The translations under genes and the position numbers were made by a program. Below the pieces are notes generated by a model. The model did not search any database, was not told where the DNA came from, and saw only the letters and a program-made list of their open reading frames with translations. A stretch of 64,000 nt of DNA from Odiellus spinosus (taxonomy: Eukaryota; Arthropoda; Arachnida; Opiliones; Phalangiidae), in the NCBI GenBank assembly GCA_963920705.1, contig CAWUCO010000090.1, positions 372,001 to 436,000 on the forward strand, in the 5' to 3' direction. Of this stretch, positions 59,548 through 64,000 are shown one piece after another. Within the stretch, counting starts at the first letter, position 1. The number at the start of each line of letters is the position of its first letter.

Positions 59548-62500
59548 CCGTTGAAAAACATGGAAAATATGGACAATTCAAAAAACATCTAATATCAAAA
59601 AGCGAATTTTGAAAATCTGAAATTTGACTATTTTGATATTCTATGATTTCTTGAATTGGCCATATTTTTCTTGTTTTTCAACGGATTTTCCAAAACTATT
59701 GTTTTTTAGATAGACCAAAATTTGGTCTTTCGAGTGGTCTTAATTTTGTCTAAATCGCTTAAAATTCAAAAGTTTTGTGTCCATTTGAATCCAATATTCT
59801 TGGATTTTTAAGCGTTTTTGCTTAATTTTAACCAATTTTATATTTGTCACAATTTTGCAATTTAGACAAAACAAAAGTCATTCGAAAGAGCAATTAATGG
59901 ACAGTCTAAATAATAAGAGTTTTCAAAAATCCGTTGAAAAACAAGAAAAATATGGCCAATTCAAGAAATCATAGAATATCAAAATAGTCAAATTTCAGAT
60001 TTTAAAAATTCGCTTTTTGATATTAGATGTTTTTTGAATTGTCCATATTTTCCATGTTTTTCAACGGATTTTCCAAAACTCTTGATTTTCAGATAGACCA
60101 ATATTTGGTCTTTCGAGTGGTCTTAATTTTGTCTAAATCGCTTAAAAATCAAAAGTTTTGTGTCCATTTGAATCCAATAATCTTGGATTTTTAAGCGTTT
60201 TTGCTTAATTTTAACCAATTTTATATTTGTCACAATTTTGCAATTTAGACAAAAACAAAGTCATTCGAAAGAGCAATTAATGGACAGTCTTAATAATAAG
60301 AGTTTTCAAAAATCCGTTGAAAAACATGGAAAATATGGACAATTCAAAAAACATCTAAAATCAAAAAGCGAATTTTGAAAATCTGAAATTTGACTATTTT
60401 GATATTGTATGATTTCTTGAATTGGCCATATTTTTCTTGTTTTTCAACGGATTTTCCAAAACTATTGTTTTTTAGATAGACCAAAATTTTGTCTTTCGAG
60501 TGGTCTTAATTTTGTCTAAATCGCTTAAAATTCAAAAGTTTTGTGTCCATTTGAATCCAATAATCTTGGATTTTTAAGCGTTTTTGCTTAATTTTAACCA
60601 ATTTTATATTTGTCACAATTTTGCAATTTAGACAAAACCAAAGTCATTCGAAAGAGCAATAAATGGACAGTCTAAGTAATAAGAGTTTTCAAAAATCCGT
60701 TGAAAAACAAGAAAAATATGGCCAATTCAAGAAATCATAGAATATCAAAATAGTCAAATTTCAGATTTTCAAAATTCGCTTTTTGATATTAGATGTTTTT
60801 TGAATTGTCCATATTTTCCATGTTTTTCAACGGATTTTTGAAAACTCTTATTATTTAAACTGTCCATTAATTGCTCTTTCGAATGACTTTGGTTTTGTCT
60901 AAATTGCAAAATTGTGACAAATATAAAATTGGTTAAAATTAAGCAAAAACGCTTAAAAATCCAAGATTATTGGATTCAAATGGACACAAAACTTTTGATT
61001 TTTAAGCGATTTAGACAAAATTAAGACCACTCGAAAGACCAAATTTTGGTCTATCTAAAAAACAAGAGTTTTGGAAAATCCGTTGAAAAACATGGAAAAT
61101 ATGGACAATTCAAAAAACATCTAATATCAAAAAGCGAATTTTGAAAATCTGAAATTTGACTATTTTGATATTCTATGATTTCTTGAATTGGCCATATTTT
61201 TCTTGTTTTTCAACGGATTTTTGAAAACTCTTATTATTTAGACTGTCCATTAATTGCTCTTTCGAATGACTTTGGTTTTGTCTAAATTGCCAAAACGTGA
61301 CAAATATAAAATTGGTTAAAATTAAGCAAAAACGCTTAAAAATCCAAGATTATTGGATTCAAATGGACACAAAACTTTTGAATTTTAAGCGATTTAGACA
61401 AAATTAAGACCACTCGAAAGACCAAATTTTGGTCTATCTAAAAAACAATAGTTTTGGAAAATCCGTTGAAAAACAAGAAAAATATGGCCAATTCAAGAAA
61501 TCATAGAATATCAAAATAGTCAAATTTCAGATTTTCAAAATTCGCTTTTTGATATTAGATGTTTTTTGAATTGTCCATATTTTCCATGTTTTTCAACGGA
61601 TTTTTGAAAACTCTTATTATTAAGACTGTCCATTAATTGCTCTTTCGAATGACTTTGTTTTTGTCTAAATTGCAAAATTGTGACAAATATAAAATTGGTT
61701 AAAATTAAGCAAGAACGCTTAAAAATCCAAGATTATTGGATTCAAATGGACACAAAACTTTTGATTTTTAAGCGATTTAGACAAAATTAAAACCACTCGA
61801 AAGAGCAAATATTGGTCTATCTGAAAATCAAGAGTTTTGGAAAATCCGTTGAAAAACATGGAAAATATGGACAATTCAAAAAACATCTAATATCAAAAAG
61901 CGAATTTTGAAAATCTGAAATTTGACTATTTTGATATTCTATGATTTCTTGAATTGGCCATATTTTTCTTGTTTTTCAACGGATTTTCCAAAACTATTGT
62001 TTTTTAGATAGACCAAAATTTGGTCTTTCGAGTGGTCTTAATTTTGTCTAAATCGCTTAAAATTCAAAAGTTTTGTGTCCATTTGAATCCAATATTCTTG
62101 GATTTTTAAGCGTTTTTGCTTAATTTTAACCAATTTTATATTTGTCACAAATTTGCAATTTAGACAAAACAAAAGTCATTCGAAAGAGCAATTAATGGAC
62201 AGTCTAAATAATAAGAGTTTTCAAAAATCCGTTGAAAAACAAGAAAAATATGGCCAATTCAAGAAATCATAGAATATCAAAATAGTCAAATTTCAGATTT
62301 TCAAAATTCGCTTTTTGATATTAGATGTTTTTTGAATTGTCCATATTTTCCATGTTTTTCAACGGATTTTTGAAAACTCTTATTATTTAAACTGTCCATT
62401 AATTGCTCTTTCGAATGACTTTGGTTTTGTCTAAATTGCAAAATTGTGACAAATATAAAATTGGTTAAAATAAAGCAAAAACGCTTAAAAATCCAAGATT

Positions 62501-64000
62501 ATTGGATTCAAATGGACACAAAACTTTTGATTTTTAAGCGATTTAGACAAAATTAAGACCACTCGAAAGAGCAAATATTGGTCTATCTGAAAATCAAGAG
62601 TTTTGGAAAATCCGTTGAAAAACATGGAAAATATGGACAATTCAAAAAACATCTAATATGAAAAAGCGAATTTTTAAAATCTGAAATTTGACTATTTTGA
62701 TATTGTATGATTTCTAGAATTGGCCATATTTTTCTTGTTTTTCAACGGATTTTCCAAAACTATTGTTTTTTAGATAGACCAAAATTTAGTCTTTCGAGTG
62801 GTCTTAATTTCGTCTAAATCGCTTAAAATTCAAAAGTTTTGTGTCCATTTGAATCCAATAATCTTGGATTTTTAAGCGTTTTTGCTTAATTTTAACCAAT
62901 TTTATATTTGTCACGTTTTGGCAATTTAGACAAAACCAAAGTCATTCGAAAGAGCAATTAATGGACAGTCTAAATAATAAGAGTTTTCAAAAATCCGTTG
63001 AAAAACAAGAAAAATATGGCCAATTCAAGAAATCATAGAATATCAAAATAGTCAAATTTCAGATTTTCAAAATTCGCTTTTTGATATTAGATGTTTTTTG
63101 AATTGTCCATATTTTCCATGTTTTTCAACGGATTTTCCAAAACTCTTGTTTTTTAGATAGACCAAAATTTGGTCTTTCGAGTGGTCTTAATTTTGTCTAA
63201 ATCGCTTAAAAATCAAAAGTTTTGTGTCCATTTGAATCCAATAATCTTGGATTTTTAAGCGTTTTTGCTTAATTTTAACCAATTTTATATTTGTCACAAT
63301 TTTGCAATTTAGACAAAACCAAAGTCATTCGAAAGAGCAATTAATGGACAGTTTAAATAATAAGAGTTTTCAAAAATCCGTTGAAAAACATGGAAAATAT
63401 GGACAATTCAAAAAACATCTAATATCAAAAAGCGAATTTTGAAAATCTGAAATTTGACTATTTTGATATTGTATGATTTCTTGAATTGGCCATATTTTTC
63501 TTGTTTTTCAACGGATTTTCCAAAACTATTGTTTTTTAGATAGACCAAAATTTGGTCTTTCGAGTGGTCTTAATTTTGTCTAAATCGCTTAAAATTCAAA
63601 AGTTTTGTGTCCATTTGAATCCAATAATCTTGGATTTTTAAGCGTTTTTGCTTAATTTTAACCAATTTTATATTTGTCACAATTTTGCAATTTAGACAAA
63701 ACCAAAGTCATTCGAAAGAGCAATTAATGGACAGTCTAAATAATAAGAGTTTTCAAAAATCCGTTGAAAAACAAGAAAAATATGGCCAATTCAAGAAATC
63801 ATAGAATATCAAAATAGTCAAATTTCAGATTTTCAAAATTCGCTTTTTGATATTAGATGTTTTTTGAATTGTCCATATTTTCCATGTTTTTCAACGGATT
63901 TTTGAAAACTCTTATTATTTAAACTGTCCATTAATTGCTCTTTCGAATGACTTTGGTTTTGTCTAAATTGCAAAATTGTGACAAATATAAAATTGGTTAA
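59548..64000. repeat. Terminal array block, window ends inside an L- module
   Basis: K modules start at 59548(+), 59931(-), 60314(+), 60697(-), 61080(+), 61463(-), 61846(+), 62229(-), 62612(+), 62995(-), 63378(+) and 63761(-). K orientation alternates strictly. The linkers after each are +, +, +, -, -, -, +, -, +, +, +, then a partial L- from 63898. L- 59302 to K- 59931 and L- 61600 to K- 62229 share gcaagaacgc, aaaaccactcg and ccaatattcttgg, 2,298 bp (six units) apart. The array shows no sign of ending at 64000. Confidence 0.88.

Larger units (their letters stand above)
1..64000. repeat. Bimodular (K/L) inverted-orientation satellite array filling the window
   Basis: The entire window is tandem satellite DNA of period 383 bp, made of alternating K (137 bp) and L (246 bp) modules. 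I located 169 K modules, and no stretch of more than a few bases falls outside the K/L scheme. Both modules occur in both orientations and all four K/L junction types exist. Copies differ by scattered substitutions and 1-bp indels, and by a few larger events listed separately. Reading frames are closed by dense stops on both strands, as expected for non-coding A+T-rich DNA. Family knowledge: satellites of this size class are typical of constitutive heterochromatin and centromeres. Inference: heterochromatic array of a eukaryote, perhaps an insect. Module names are mine. Confidence 0.97.

Noticed and set aside
1..64000. CRISPR array
   Set aside because: Repeats alternate with conserved 'spacers' (K or L interiors) that are themselves repeated. 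Unit lengths of 137 and 246 bp, lack of unique spacers and lack of cas genes exclude it.
1..64000. Telomeric repeats, rRNA, tRNA or transposon insertions
   Set aside because: No such sequence was found by eye. Every interval belongs to a K or L module or a rearranged piece of one.

Overview
The whole 64-kb window is one uninterrupted satellite-DNA array. I see no supportable protein gene, RNA gene, transposon or unique sequence in it. Base composition is about 26-27% G+C, hand-counted on one copy of each module. The DNA is therefore very A+T-rich and full of A and T runs. This points to heterochromatin, possibly (peri)centromeric, of a eukaryote sequenced with long reads. A+T-rich satellites with ~360-380-bp units and inverted sub-repeats are known from tenebrionid beetles (Tribolium), so an insect is a reasonable guess. 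I cannot name the species from the sequence alone.

The array is built from two strictly alternating modules, named here K (137 bp) and L (246 bp), giving a 383-bp period. I count 169 K modules, three of them truncated. Every complete K starts with ccgttgaaaaaca or a near variant and ends with its reverse complement, so both modules are bounded by the same short inverted repeat. K is a degenerate palindrome with an 'A end' (catggaaaatatggac) and a 'B end' (caagaaaaatatggcc). L is also a degenerate palindrome: its 'G arm' (gatagacc...gagtggtc) and 'C arm' (tggacagtc...aagtcattc) are diverged inverted copies. Either module can lie in either orientation, and the two orientations vary independently. 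The window therefore reads as a two-symbol binary string rather than a head-to-tail satellite. Orientation convention: K+ reads A end to B end, K- the reverse; L+ begins with the G arm and ends with the C arm, L- the reverse.

Above this level are recent higher-order tandem duplications. The main ones are 2,345 bp x2 (3963-8653), 1,914 bp x2 (17595-21423), 766 bp repeats near 16.5-18.1 and 25.1-26.6 kb, 753 bp x2 (27031-28536), 3,061 bp x2 (about 28.6-34.7 kb), 1,913 bp x2 (34276-38101), 765 bp x4 (39250-42309), nested 1,914/3,258-bp units (43458-51887), 1,915 bp x2 (54322 to about 58015) and 766 bp x2 (about 58.0-59.5 kb). Large orientation palindromes are centred near 9058, 13271, 15611 and 24992, the longest spanning about 4.35 kb. 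Breakpoints with 2-5-bp homologies, a fold-back insertion at 14529-14661 and chimeric modules record how the array is rearranging. Coordinates were read by eye and may be off by a base or two.
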